Positions 1 through 6,607 of a stretch of DNA of 7,710 nucleotides are shown piece after piece (position 1 is the stretch's first letter; each line of letters opens with the position of its first letter). A program made the translations under genes and the position numbers. The stretch lies in contig JAQWCP010000062.1 in NCBI GenBank assembly GCA_028705905.1, positions 1-7,710 of the forward strand. The letters are read 5' to 3'. Below the pieces are notes generated by a model, which worked only from the letters and a program-made list of their open reading frames with translations, had not been told where the DNA came from and did no database searches. Origin of the DNA: Oscillospiraceae bacterium. Lineage in GTDB: Bacteria > Bacillota > Clostridia > Oscillospirales > Oscillospiraceae.

Positions 1-2892
1 GGCTCCGATGTCAAAATTGTGGAAACCGAGCTCTCTCACGGAACCACCCTTGCAAAAGGTGTCTTTTGGAGCGCTACATACAGCGACCTTCGGCAGGAAC
101 ATTCTATTTCCTATACGCCGAACAAAACCGTTCTCCCCATTGTTTCTTATGGCAATAAAATCACCAGCAAATCCACCCTGACAACGTCCGCCCAAGCCTT
201 GGAGGCAGACGGCAGCCAAGTGGTGGCCGGCATCAATGGAGACTACTATGTGGTCAACACCGGCGTCCCCCTTGGAATCGTTGTCACAGAGGGCGCTGTG
301 CGGTCTTCCTCTTCCTACCTGTCCGCCATCGGCATTCTGGATGACGGCACGGCTTTTATCGGCACACCCAATCTGACCATCAAAGCCGTTACAGGGGAAA
401 ACGGACGGACAAGCTTTGATCTTGCGGGGATGAACAAGGTGCGCAGTTCTGAAGGGGGCGTCTACCTCTTTACGGAAGATTTCGGCGCCACAACATTGAA
501 TACAAAGGCCGGCGTTGATGTCATCTTGACTTTGCCGGAAACAGGCGTAAATGGCCTCCAGATTGGTGAAGTCGTCACAGCCACAGTGGAAAAAGTAACG
601 GAAGCCACCGGCGCCACGAAGCTGGAGCCAGGGAAAATCGTTCTGTCTGTCAGTGCCTCCGGCAGCGCCTGGCACCTGAGCACTTTGCGGAATATGCGCG
701 CTGGCGACCAAGTGCAGCTTTCCATTTCCAGCGCGGACACCCGCTGGAACGACGCAGAATATGCAATGGGTGGTCTGTACCGCCTTCTGGAAAACGGAAA
801 AGTAGTTTCCGGCCTTCCCACGGGCAGTGCGCCGCGCACTGCCGTTGGCATCAAAGCAGACGGCCAAATTATCTTTTATACCATCGACGGCCGGCAACCC
901 ACTTATAGCATTGGCGCATCCATGTCACAAGTTGCAAGTCGTTTGCTGGAATTGGGCTGTGTGGATGCCATCTGTTTAGACGGGGGCGGGTCCACTTCCC
1001 TTGGTGTTACCATGCCAGAGGACACCTCTATGGAGCTGATCAACAGCCCCTCCGACGGCACCCAGCGGGCCAATTCCACGTGCTTCCTGCTGGTTTCCAA
1101 CACACAGCCCAGCGGCATTTTAAGCAGCTTCCATGTAGAGCCTTACGATGCCCTCCTGCTTTGCGGCGCAACGCTCCCCATTTCCGCCATTGCGCTTGAT
1201 ACCAATTACCATACGATGCCATATGATGGCCCCCTTACCTATGCCATTCATAATGGCGACGGCGTCATCTCTTCCGATGGCCTATTCACCGCTGGCGGCG
1301 AGGCCAGCAACTGCACCGTCTCCGTCTCTGCAGAGGAGGCTTCCGGCGATGCCACTGTGACGGTCATCAAAATCCCCAGCACCATTACGCTCAGCAACGC
1401 ATCCGGAAAGGCCGTCACCAGTTTAACCGTTGCGCCCAATGCCCTGGTGGATCTGACCGCAACCGCAACGTATCGCAATTTGGCCTTGAGGGCACAAAAC
1501 ACTTGCTTCCAATGGAGTACAACCGGTGGTGTCGGCACGGTAGATACCCAGGGCCGGTTTACCGCCGCCGCCAAAAGCGGCAGCGGTACGCTACGCGTTT
1601 CCGCTGGTGGCACATCATATTCGATCCCCGTGACAGTGGTTGGCCATATTTTGCCGGTGGAATCGTTCGAATCTTCCCTTTCCTCGGTGTCTGGCACAGA
1701 AACCGCTACCCTCTCCCCACAAACCAACCTGGATTATGTAAGATCCGGAAAGCAGAGTTTAAAAGTCGCGTATAAAAGCAATGGAACATCACCCGCCCAA
1801 TTTCATACCACCCTTCCCATCGCGTCAGGGGAAACCCAATTGACCCTCTGGATCTATGGCGATGGATCTGGGAACGATGTTTCCATGGATGTAAAAGCAA
1901 AAGGGGTTGTCCGCACCCTCCCTGTCACCTCGCTGAGTTTTACAGGCTGGAAGCGCTGCGCGGTCTCCCTGCCCGGTGGAACCACATCGGTGGAAAGCGT
2001 GAAAATTTCCTGTGCAAAGCAGCAAAAGGGTGTCCTGTACTTTGATCATTTCACCTCTTCCAATGAGGCCCTTGCGGATCAAACACCCCCCACCCTTTCC
2101 CTTTCCATCAGTGGAACCAAGATCACAGGGCAGGTGAAAGATAACCTCGATCCCACCACGGTCAAGGAGCGGATCTCCCTGACGTACGACGGCACAAACC
2201 TGGCCTTCACGCTGGACGCCTCCACCGGCAAGCTCACCGCCACTTTGCCTGCAAGCAACGGGAAGCTGCACCGTCTCACGCTCACAGCCGAAGATATCAG
2301 CGGCAATGTTTCCCGCACCAGCCGGGACATTGGCTCCAGCAGCAGCAATGCCTTTGTGGACACCATGTCTCATTGGTGCAAATCGTATGCCCAATACCTT
2401 TATGACCACCAAATCGCCCTGGGCGTCTACACCACTTCGGGCTATACCTTCCAGCCGGACAAAAATATTTCACGGGCAGAGTTTGCAGTCATGCTGGCCC
2501 GGTTCCTGAAGCTGAACCTTTCAAACACCACCGGTACGACGTTGCCCTTTGCCGATGCCAATGAGATCCCGGATTGGGCAGAAAACGCCGTGAAGGCAGT
2601 CTATGCCGCCGGGGTGCTCAACGGTTCTGCGCAAAATGGAGCGTTGGTGTTCCTGCCCAATGAAAATATCAGCCGGGCAGAGGTATCCACCATTTTGGCC
2701 CGGACGCTGCAACGGGGCTACCCCCAAACTGCCCTGGGCTTCTCGGATGGAAACACCGTGCCCACTTGGGCCAGGCCCTCCATGGAGCTTTTGTCCTCCA
2801 TGGACATCCTCTCCGGGTATCAAAACAAAATCACGCCCAACGACCCCATTACTCGTGGCGCCGTGTCAAAAATGCTTGTGTCCATTCGTTGA
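1..2892 (+). CDS. SLH-anchored phosphodiester glycosidase (NAGPA domain) surface protein, 5'-partial
   Basis: The reading frame is open from the first base, so the GTG at 19 is probably internal and the true start, with a signal peptide, lies upstream. Codons 1 to about 366 form a phosphodiester glycosidase (NAGPA, PF09992) domain. Visible landmarks are GINGDYY (229-249), an APRTAVG block (829-849) and LDGGGST (976-996), the family's conserved active-site signatures. Two Ig-like segments follow (about 1108-1374 and 1375-1644), then a beta-rich segment resembling a galactose-binding/carbohydrate-binding fold (about 1645-2070), a further Ig-like segment (about 2074-2334) and three SLH repeats (2350-2889). 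Known family members cleave sugar-phosphate diester bonds; the bacterial substrate is usually undefined. The SLH repeats imply anchoring to cell-wall polysaccharide, so I infer an exported wall- or glycan-modifying enzyme. The domain architecture is well supported; the substrate is unknown. Confidence 0.88.
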   Translation, partial: GSDVKIVETELSHGTTLAKGVFWSATYSDLRQEHSISYTPNKTVLPIVSYGNKITSKSTLTTSAQALEADGSQVVAGINGDYYVVNTGVPLGIVVTEGAVRSSSSYLSAIGILDDGTAFIGTPNLTIKAVTGENGRTSFDLAGMNKVRSSEGGVYLFTEDFGATTLNTKAGVDVILTLPETGVNGLQIGEVVTATVEKVTEATGATKLEPGKIVLSVSASGSAWHLSTLRNMRAGDQVQLSISSADTRWNDAEYAMGGLYRLLENGKVVSGLPTGSAPRTAVGIKADGQIIFYTIDGRQPTYSIGASMSQVASRLLELGCVDAICLDGGGSTSLGVTMPEDTSMELINSPSDGTQRANSTCFLLVSNTQPSGILSSFHVEPYDALLLCGATLPISAIALDTNYHTMPYDGPLTYAIHNGDGVISSDGLFTAGGEASNCTVSVSAEEASGDATVTVIKIPSTITLSNASGKAVTSLTVAPNALVDLTATATYRNLALRAQNTCFQWSTTGGVGTVDTQGRFTAAAKSGSGTLRVSAGGTSYSIPVTVVGHILPVESFESSLSSVSGTETATLSPQTNLDYVRSGKQSLKVAYKSNGTSPAQFHTTLPIASGETQLTLWIYGDGSGNDVSMDVKAKGVVRTLPVTSLSFTGWKRCAVSLPGGTTSVESVKISCAKQQKGVLYFDHFTSSNEALADQTPPTLSLSISGTKITGQVKDNLDPTTVKERISLTYDGTNLAFTLDASTGKLTATLPASNGKLHRLTLTAEDISGNVSRTSRDIGSSSSNAFVDTMSHWCKSYAQYLYDHQIALGVYTTSGYTFQPDKNISRAEFAVMLARFLKLNLSNTTGTTLPFADANEIPDWAENAVKAVYAAGVLNGSAQNGALVFLPNENISRAEVSTILARTLQRGYPQTALGFSDGNTVPTWARPSMELLSSMDILSGYQNKITPNDPITRGAVSKMLVSIR
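2350..2889 (+). other. Three tandem SLH (S-layer homology) repeats at the protein C-terminus
   Basis: The repeats span about 2350-2517, 2542-2709 and 2734-2889. Each has the SLH pattern of an F.D/FSD-type start, a W-containing helix, a 'G' turn (LGV, LNG, LSG), then a P(N/D)..I(S/T)R helix. The TRAE-type motif reads SRAE in repeats 1 and 2, but TRGA in repeat 3, which lacks the acidic residue. In characterised proteins, SLH trimers bind pyruvylated secondary cell-wall polysaccharide, so this is the likely wall anchor. The protein ends within the third repeat with no tail. Confidence 0.9.
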
Positions 2893-2923
2893 TACCTTTT
2901 CCTTCCCATTGCGCTGGTATTCC

Positions 2924-2963
2924 ATAGCGCCTTGACGCAAAATAGTCAAGGCGCTATTTCTCT
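2924..2963 (+). terminator. Rho-independent terminator after the SLH protein gene
   Basis: There is a perfect 13-bp inverted repeat, ATAGCGCCTTGAC at 2924-2936 and GTCAAGGCGCTAT at 2945-2957, with an 8-nt loop. A pyrimidine/T-rich stretch (TTCTCTCC) follows. It lies 31 nt after the stop codon of the upstream gene, which fits a terminator on the + strand. Read from the other strand, there is no T-run after the stem. Confidence 0.78.
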
Positions 2964-3050
2964 CCCGTAAAATCTGCATGGCTCTTCTGTAACCGACATA
3001 CAATAAAGGATGGGCCAGACCGCCGGGTTTCAGAAGTTCTCGTCCCATTC

Positions 3051-3069
3051 TGTAAAAAACGGTTTTACA
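3051..3069. repeat. Short inverted repeat overlapping the first Pho box
   Basis: TGTAAAA (3051-3057) and TTTTACA (3063-3069) form a perfect 7-bp dyad around a 5-nt spacer. The right arm contains the first TTTACA Pho-box half-site, so the left arm is the same half-site in inverted orientation. It may be a protein-binding dyad or chance in an AT-rich promoter. Confidence 0.4.
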
Positions 3070-3118
3070 TACATTTAACATTTTCCTGCTTTTGTTCTTT
3101 ACAAACAGTCGGTAAGAT
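3064..3118 (+). promoter_or_regulatory. Putative PhoP-type box array and -10 element of the pst operon promoter
   Basis: Two hexamers matching the Bacillus PhoP half-site TT(A/T/C)A(C/T)A lie 11 bp apart: TTTACA at 3064-3069 and TTAACA at 3075-3080, separated by exactly 5 nt. A third copy, TTTACA, is at 3098-3103, about two further turns downstream. Nine nt after it is a -10-like TAAGAT (3113-3118), which matches PhoP-activated promoters where the repeats replace a good -35. The inferred transcription start is near 3125, giving a leader of about 50 nt. The site is inferred from sequence pattern and its position before pstS. Confidence 0.55.
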
Positions 3119-3162
3119 ATCAATTGTAAGAACAAATGACAGAAAACAAAATCCGACGAGAT

Positions 3163-3169
3163 AAAGGAG
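3163..3169 (+). promoter_or_regulatory. Ribosome binding site that decides the pstS start
   Basis: AAAGGAG lies 1 nt before an ATG at 3171 but 7 nt before the ATG at 3177. The latter spacing is normal and matches the other genes of this operon, so 3177 is preferred. Confidence 0.65.
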
Positions 3170-3176
3170 AATGAGA

Positions 3177-4079
3177 ATGAACATGAAACTGAAAAAACAA
3201 GTGGGTACGCTTGCCCTCGCCATGCTGATGATGACCGGTCTTGCCGCTTGTGGAAACAACGGCGGTGACCAATCCCAGTTTGATTCATCCAAGTCTATTT
3301 CCGTTGTATCCAGAGAAGACGGCTCAGGGACTCGAGGTGCATTCATTGAGCTGTTTGGAATTGAAGAAAAAGATGCAGCCGGCAACAAAGTGGATCAAAC
3401 CACCCCCGGCGCGGATATCACCAACAGCACTTCCGTTATGATGACCACCATTTCCAGCACACCATACGCAATTGGCTACATTTCCCTGGGCTCTCTGAAC
3501 GACACTGTGAAAGCGGTTCAAATTGATGGGAGCGAAGCAACGGTGGAAAATGTAAAAAATGGCACATACAAAATTGCCCGGCCATTTAACATTGCAACCA
3601 AAAGCGATTTGAGCGACGTGGCAAAGGATTTCATCGGCTATATTTTAAGCACAGACGGTCAGGCAGTGGTAGAAGAAAACGGATATGTAAGCGTTCCCAC
3701 TGTTGGGGCATATGCAGGCAGTAAGCCCTCCGGCAAAATCGTCGTGGCAGGTTCTTCCTCTGTCACCCCCGTTATGGAGAAGCTGAAAGAAGCTTATCTG
3801 CAGATCAATCCAAACGCCAGCATTGAAGTCCAACAGAGCGACTCCACCACCGGCATGATCTCTACCATTGACGGGATCTGCGACATCGGGATGGCTTCTC
3901 GCGAACTAAAGGACAGCGAATTGGCAAAAGGCTTGACCTCCACTGTTATCACCATGGACGGCATCGCTGTCATTGTCAACAAAGAAAATCCCGCGGAGAA
4001 TCTGACCAGCGAACAAGTAAAATCCATCTTCAAGGGAGAAACCACCTCTTGGGCTGATGTAATCGCCGCCGCAAATTAA
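3177..4079 (+). CDS. pstS: Phosphate ABC transporter substrate-binding lipoprotein PstS, circularly permuted
   Basis: A 300-aa lipoprotein that binds phosphate outside the membrane and delivers it to PstC/PstA. The N-terminus has a KLKK basic stretch, a hydrophobic core and a lipobox, LAAC, with the lipidated Cys at residue 25. Every PstS phosphate-site motif is present but in rotated order. REDGSGTR (residues 46-53) comes first, followed by GYISLGSL and GQAVVEENGYVSV, which normally end the protein. After a short linker (3696-3737) come GSSSVTP (from residue 192), a QQSDSTTGM segment, DIGMASREL (from 236), DGIAVIVNKENP (from 261) and LTSEQ...SWADV, which normally form the first half. Total length is near that of an ordinary PstS, so nothing seems lost. 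Function is well supported by motifs and by the pstCAB neighbours. Start 3177 was chosen by RBS spacing; 3171 is the longer alternative. Confidence 0.93.
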   Translation: MNMKLKKQVGTLALAMLMMTGLAACGNNGGDQSQFDSSKSISVVSREDGSGTRGAFIELFGIEEKDAAGNKVDQTTPGADITNSTSVMMTTISSTPYAIGYISLGSLNDTVKAVQIDGSEATVENVKNGTYKIARPFNIATKSDLSDVAKDFIGYILSTDGQAVVEENGYVSVPTVGAYAGSKPSGKIVVAGSSSVTPVMEKLKEAYLQINPNASIEVQQSDSTTGMISTIDGICDIGMASRELKDSELAKGLTSTVITMDGIAVIVNKENPAENLTSEQVKSIFKGETTSWADVIAAAN

Positions 4080-4088
4080 CAGAATCAG

Positions 4089-4120
4089 CAAATGGGTCGG
4101 CAAAATCGTCGACCCATTTG
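4089..4120 (+). promoter_or_regulatory. Intercistronic hairpin between pstS and pstC
   Basis: There is a perfect 11-bp inverted repeat, CAAATGGGTCG at 4089-4099 and CGACCCATTTG at 4110-4120. It is extended inward by a G-U and a C-G pair, leaving a 6-nt loop. It starts 9 nt after the pstS stop. No T-run follows, so it is not a classical terminator. It is better read as an mRNA 3'-end stabiliser, processing site or partial terminator that lets PstS be made in excess over the membrane subunits, as in other binding-protein transporter operons. Confidence 0.65.
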
Positions 4121-4124
4121 CCCT

Positions 4125-4130
4125 GTGGAG
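4125..4130 (+). promoter_or_regulatory. Ribosome binding site that decides the pstC start
   Basis: GTGGAG lies 1 nt before the ATG at 4132 and 7 nt before the ATG at 4138. The second spacing is the usual one, so 4138 is the more likely start. Confidence 0.55.
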
Positions 4131-4137
4131 AATGAAT

Positions 4138-4989
4138 ATGAAACATTACAAAGAATCTATTATGAAAGGCGTATTCCTGTTGGCCGCCTGTACCTGTATT
4201 CTGGCTGTCATCCTCATCTGCGTATTCCTCTTTGTAAACGGCATCCCCGCCATTGGGAAAATTGGCATATTTGAGTTTCTCTTTGGAACGGAATGGCGTC
4301 CCAGCAGCAATGTCTACGGCATTTTCACAATGATTGTCGGCAGCTTATATATCACCGTCGGCGCCATGGTCATTGGGGTTCCCATCGGGATTTTAACAGC
4401 GGTTTATTTGGCTAAATTTTGCCCAAAACCCATTTATGGCATCTTAAAACCCATTGTCAATCTCATGGCCGGCATTCCGTCTGTTGTCTATGGCTTTTTT
4501 GGCCTTATGGTATTGGTTCCCGCCATCAGCAAGATTGGCGGTGGAACCGGAAAAAGCATTTTGGCAGCCTCCATCTTGCTGGGCATTATGATTTTACCCA
4601 CCATCATCGGAACGGCGGAAGCCGCCATCCGTGCGGTGCCTGAAAGTTATTATGAAGGCGGACTCGCCTTGGGTGCCACCCATGAACGAAGCGTCTTCCG
4701 CGCTACAATACCTGCTGCAAAATCGGGGATTTTGGCGGGTGTCGTCCTGGGCGTGGGGCGAGCCATTGGTGAAACGATGGCCGTTGTCATGATAGCGGGC
4801 AACCAGGTATGGATTACCAGCGACCTGTTCAAAGGCATTCGCACACTGACCGCCAACATTGTGCTGGAAATGGGGTATGCGGCAGACTTACATCGAGAAG
4901 CGCTGATTGCAACAGCCGTTGTGCTGTTTGTCTTTATTTTAATCATTAATTTGTGCTTCTCTCTCATTCAGCGGAGGACAGAGACATGA
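4138..4989 (+). CDS. pstC: Phosphate ABC transporter permease PstC
   Basis: A 283-aa integral membrane protein that forms half of the phosphate channel in the cytoplasmic membrane, paired with PstA. The first transmembrane segment is visible at about residues 9-33, and several more hydrophobic helices follow. The cytoplasmic coupling (EAA) loop, which contacts PstB, runs from about residue 161 (EAAIRAVPESYYEGG) to the ATIPAAKSGILAG segment. The GVGRAIGETMAV block that follows is highly characteristic of PstC. Length is normal for a short Gram-positive PstC. The stop codon overlaps the pstA start (ATGA at 4986-4989), indicating translational coupling. An upstream ATG at 4132 would add two residues. 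Confidence 0.95.
   Translation: MKHYKESIMKGVFLLAACTCILAVILICVFLFVNGIPAIGKIGIFEFLFGTEWRPSSNVYGIFTMIVGSLYITVGAMVIGVPIGILTAVYLAKFCPKPIYGILKPIVNLMAGIPSVVYGFFGLMVLVPAISKIGGGTGKSILAASILLGIMILPTIIGTAEAAIRAVPESYYEGGLALGATHERSVFRATIPAAKSGILAGVVLGVGRAIGETMAVVMIAGNQVWITSDLFKGIRTLTANIVLEMGYAADLHREALIATAVVLFVFILIINLCFSLIQRRTET
4973..4977 (+). promoter_or_regulatory. Ribosome binding site that decides the pstA start
   Basis: GGAGG, inside the end of pstC, lies 8 nt before the ATG at 4986. This strongly favours that start over the in-frame GTG at 4953, which lacks such a site. Confidence 0.7.
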
Positions 4990-5852
4990 AACCAATCAAT
5001 CAAACCACCTGGCGCCAGAAAATGGTAGCGTATCGAAGAAAGCCAAGATCCTTCATTTTATTCCTGTTGGTAAACCTGGCGGCCATTCTCACTGCAGTGG
5101 TTGTGCTTTTTTTGTTGGTTTACGTGCTGGTCAACGGCATCCCCCACTTGTCTTGGGACCTTTTCTCGCTTCACTATACAACAGAAAACGTTTCCCTGCT
5201 GCCCGCTTTCATCAATACCATCATCATGACCTTCCTCTCTCTTTTGGTTGCAGCCCCTTTGGGCATCTTCGCAGCCATCTATCTGGTGGAATATGCAAAA
5301 CGTGGTAACCGGCTTGTCAATCTGATCCGCATCACCGCCGAGACGCTCTCCGGCGTGCCTTCCATTGTCTATGGGCTGTTTGGCTCTCTGTTCTTTGTGG
5401 TTGCCCTTGGCATGGGTCTCTCCATTCTGGCGGGCGCGCTGACGCTTGCGATTATGATTCTCCCCCTCATCATGCGCACCACAGAAGAAGCGCTGAAATC
5501 GGTTCCCGACACTTACCGGGAAGGAAGCTTTGGTTTGGGCGCCGGACGGCTGCGCACGGTATTCCGTATCGTTTTGCCCTCTGCGGCACCAGGGATTCTC
5601 GCCGGCATCATCCTGGCCATCGGGCGAATCGTTGGGGAAACGGCAGCGCTCATGTATACCGCCGGCACCGTTGCAGAGATTCCAAAGAACCTCTTGTCTT
5701 CCGGCCGGACACTTTCTGTTCATATGTATGCGCTTTCCAACGAAGGACTCTATACAAACCAGGCATTCGCCACAGCAGTTGTGCTGCTTGTTCTGGTGCT
5801 TGGCATCAATGCATTGGCCGGATTCATTGCACGGAAAGTTGCGAAAGGATAA
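4986..5852 (+). CDS. pstA: Phosphate ABC transporter permease PstA
   Basis: A 288-aa membrane protein, the second channel subunit of the Pst transporter. A short basic cytoplasmic N-terminus (KMVAYRRKPR) is followed by a long hydrophobic first helix. The sequence continues with the permease core, including LSGVPSIVYGLFG. The EAA coupling loop starts near residue 168 (EALKSVPDTYREGSFGLGA) and runs through LPSAAPGILAG, then AIGRIVGETAALMYTAG, typical of PstA. The start was set by the strong RBS at 4973-4977 and the ATGA overlap with pstC. A GTG at 4953 gives an 11-residue longer form that I consider unlikely. The gene is followed after 5 nt by pstB. Confidence 0.95.
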   Translation: MKPINQTTWRQKMVAYRRKPRSFILFLLVNLAAILTAVVVLFLLVYVLVNGIPHLSWDLFSLHYTTENVSLLPAFINTIIMTFLSLLVAAPLGIFAAIYLVEYAKRGNRLVNLIRITAETLSGVPSIVYGLFGSLFFVVALGMGLSILAGALTLAIMILPLIMRTTEEALKSVPDTYREGSFGLGAGRLRTVFRIVLPSAAPGILAGIILAIGRIVGETAALMYTAGTVAEIPKNLLSSGRTLSVHMYALSNEGLYTNQAFATAVVLLVLVLGINALAGFIARKVAKG

Positions 5853-5857
5853 AAACG

Positions 5858-6607
5858 ATGGATAAATTTACGATCGAACATTTAAATCTCTATTACGGTG
5901 ACTTTCAGGCTCTGAAAGACATCAACCTGAACCTGAGCGCCGGGGAAATCACAGCGTTCATTGGCCCCTCCGGTTGCGGTAAGTCCACTTTATTGAAAAG
6001 CCTAAACCGTATGAACGACCTGGTAGAGGGCTGTGAAATCACAGGTTCCATCAAGCTGGACGGGGTGGATGTTTACGGGAACATGGATGTCAATTTATTG
6101 CGGAAGCGGGTTGGTATGGTATTTCAAAAACCAAATCCATTTCCCATGAGCGTATACGACAAGGTGGCATTTGGCCCCCGTACCCATGGGGTCCGCTCGA
6201 AAGCAAAATTAGACGCCCTTGTAGAACAGTCTCTGCGCAGTGCAGCCATTTGGGATGAACTCAAAGACCGGCTGAAAAAAAGCGCTTTGGGTCTGTCAGG
6301 CGGGCAGCAGCAGCGGCTCTGTATTGCAAGAGCTTTGGCTGTGCAGCCTGATGTCCTTTTGATGGATGAACCCACCTCCGCTCTGGACCCCATTTCCACA
6401 TTAAAAATTGAAGAGCTTGCAGTGGAGCTGAAAAAAGAATATACTATTATTATGGTGACACACAACATGCAGCAGGCCGTGCGTATTTCTGACAAAACCG
6501 CCTTCTTCCTGATGGGGGAAGTCGTGGAGCACGGCAAAACAGAACATCTGTTCGCTATGCCGAAAGACAAGCGTACAGAAGACTATATTACAGGGAGGTT
6601 TGGATGA
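5858..6607 (+). CDS. pstB: Phosphate ABC transporter ATP-binding protein PstB
   Basis: The 249-aa cytoplasmic ATPase that powers phosphate import through PstC/PstA. All ABC motifs are intact: Walker A GPSGCGKST (36-44), the Q-loop in FQKPNPFPMS, the signature LSGGQQQR (from 146), Walker B LLMDEP with D170 and E171 followed by TSALDP, and the H-loop histidine at 202 in VTHNMQQA. The FQKPNPFPMS sequence and the length are diagnostic of the PstB subfamily. AAAGGA (5844-5849) sits 8 nt before the ATG, supporting this start. The stop overlaps the start of phoU. Confidence 0.97.
   Translation: MDKFTIEHLNLYYGDFQALKDINLNLSAGEITAFIGPSGCGKSTLLKSLNRMNDLVEGCEITGSIKLDGVDVYGNMDVNLLRKRVGMVFQKPNPFPMSVYDKVAFGPRTHGVRSKAKLDALVEQSLRSAAIWDELKDRLKKSALGLSGGQQQRLCIARALAVQPDVLLMDEPTSALDPISTLKIEELAVELKKEYTIIMVTHNMQQAVRISDKTAFFLMGEVVEHGKTEHLFAMPKDKRTEDYITGRFG
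6593..6598 (+). promoter_or_regulatory. Ribosome binding site for phoU, with two adjacent ATG starts
   Basis: GGGAGG, inside the end of pstB, lies 5 nt before the ATG at 6604 and 8 nt before the ATG at 6607. The 8-nt spacing matches pstA and pstB, and the second start gives the usual PhoU N-terminus MR.RFDEQL, so 6607 is slightly preferred. Confidence 0.5.

Noticed and set aside
1825..2412. A 195-codon minus-strand open frame inside the surface-protein gene
   Set aside because: The + strand frame is continuous and carries the linker and SLH domains. The minus frame has no recognisable motif or start signal.
2603..2935. A + strand open frame running from the SLH region into the terminator
   Set aside because: It is an out-of-frame reading of the SLH repeats, rich in Pro, Trp and Cys, with no separate ribosome binding site.
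3177..4079. Interpretation of pstS as a truncated or frameshifted pseudogene because its first half seems missing
   Set aside because: The seemingly missing half is found intact in the same frame at the C-terminal side. The lipobox, RBS and all ligand motifs are intact, and length is normal.
4953..4985. Upstream GTG extension of pstA
   Set aside because: The ATG at 4986 has GGAGG at an 8-nt distance and an ATGA overlap with pstC. The 11 added residues do not resemble a PstA N-terminus.
5058..5723. A 221-codon minus-strand open frame inside pstA
   Set aside because: Its composition is highly polar, rich in Gly, Gln, Asn and Arg, as expected when a membrane-protein gene is read backwards. pstA is unambiguous on the + strand.
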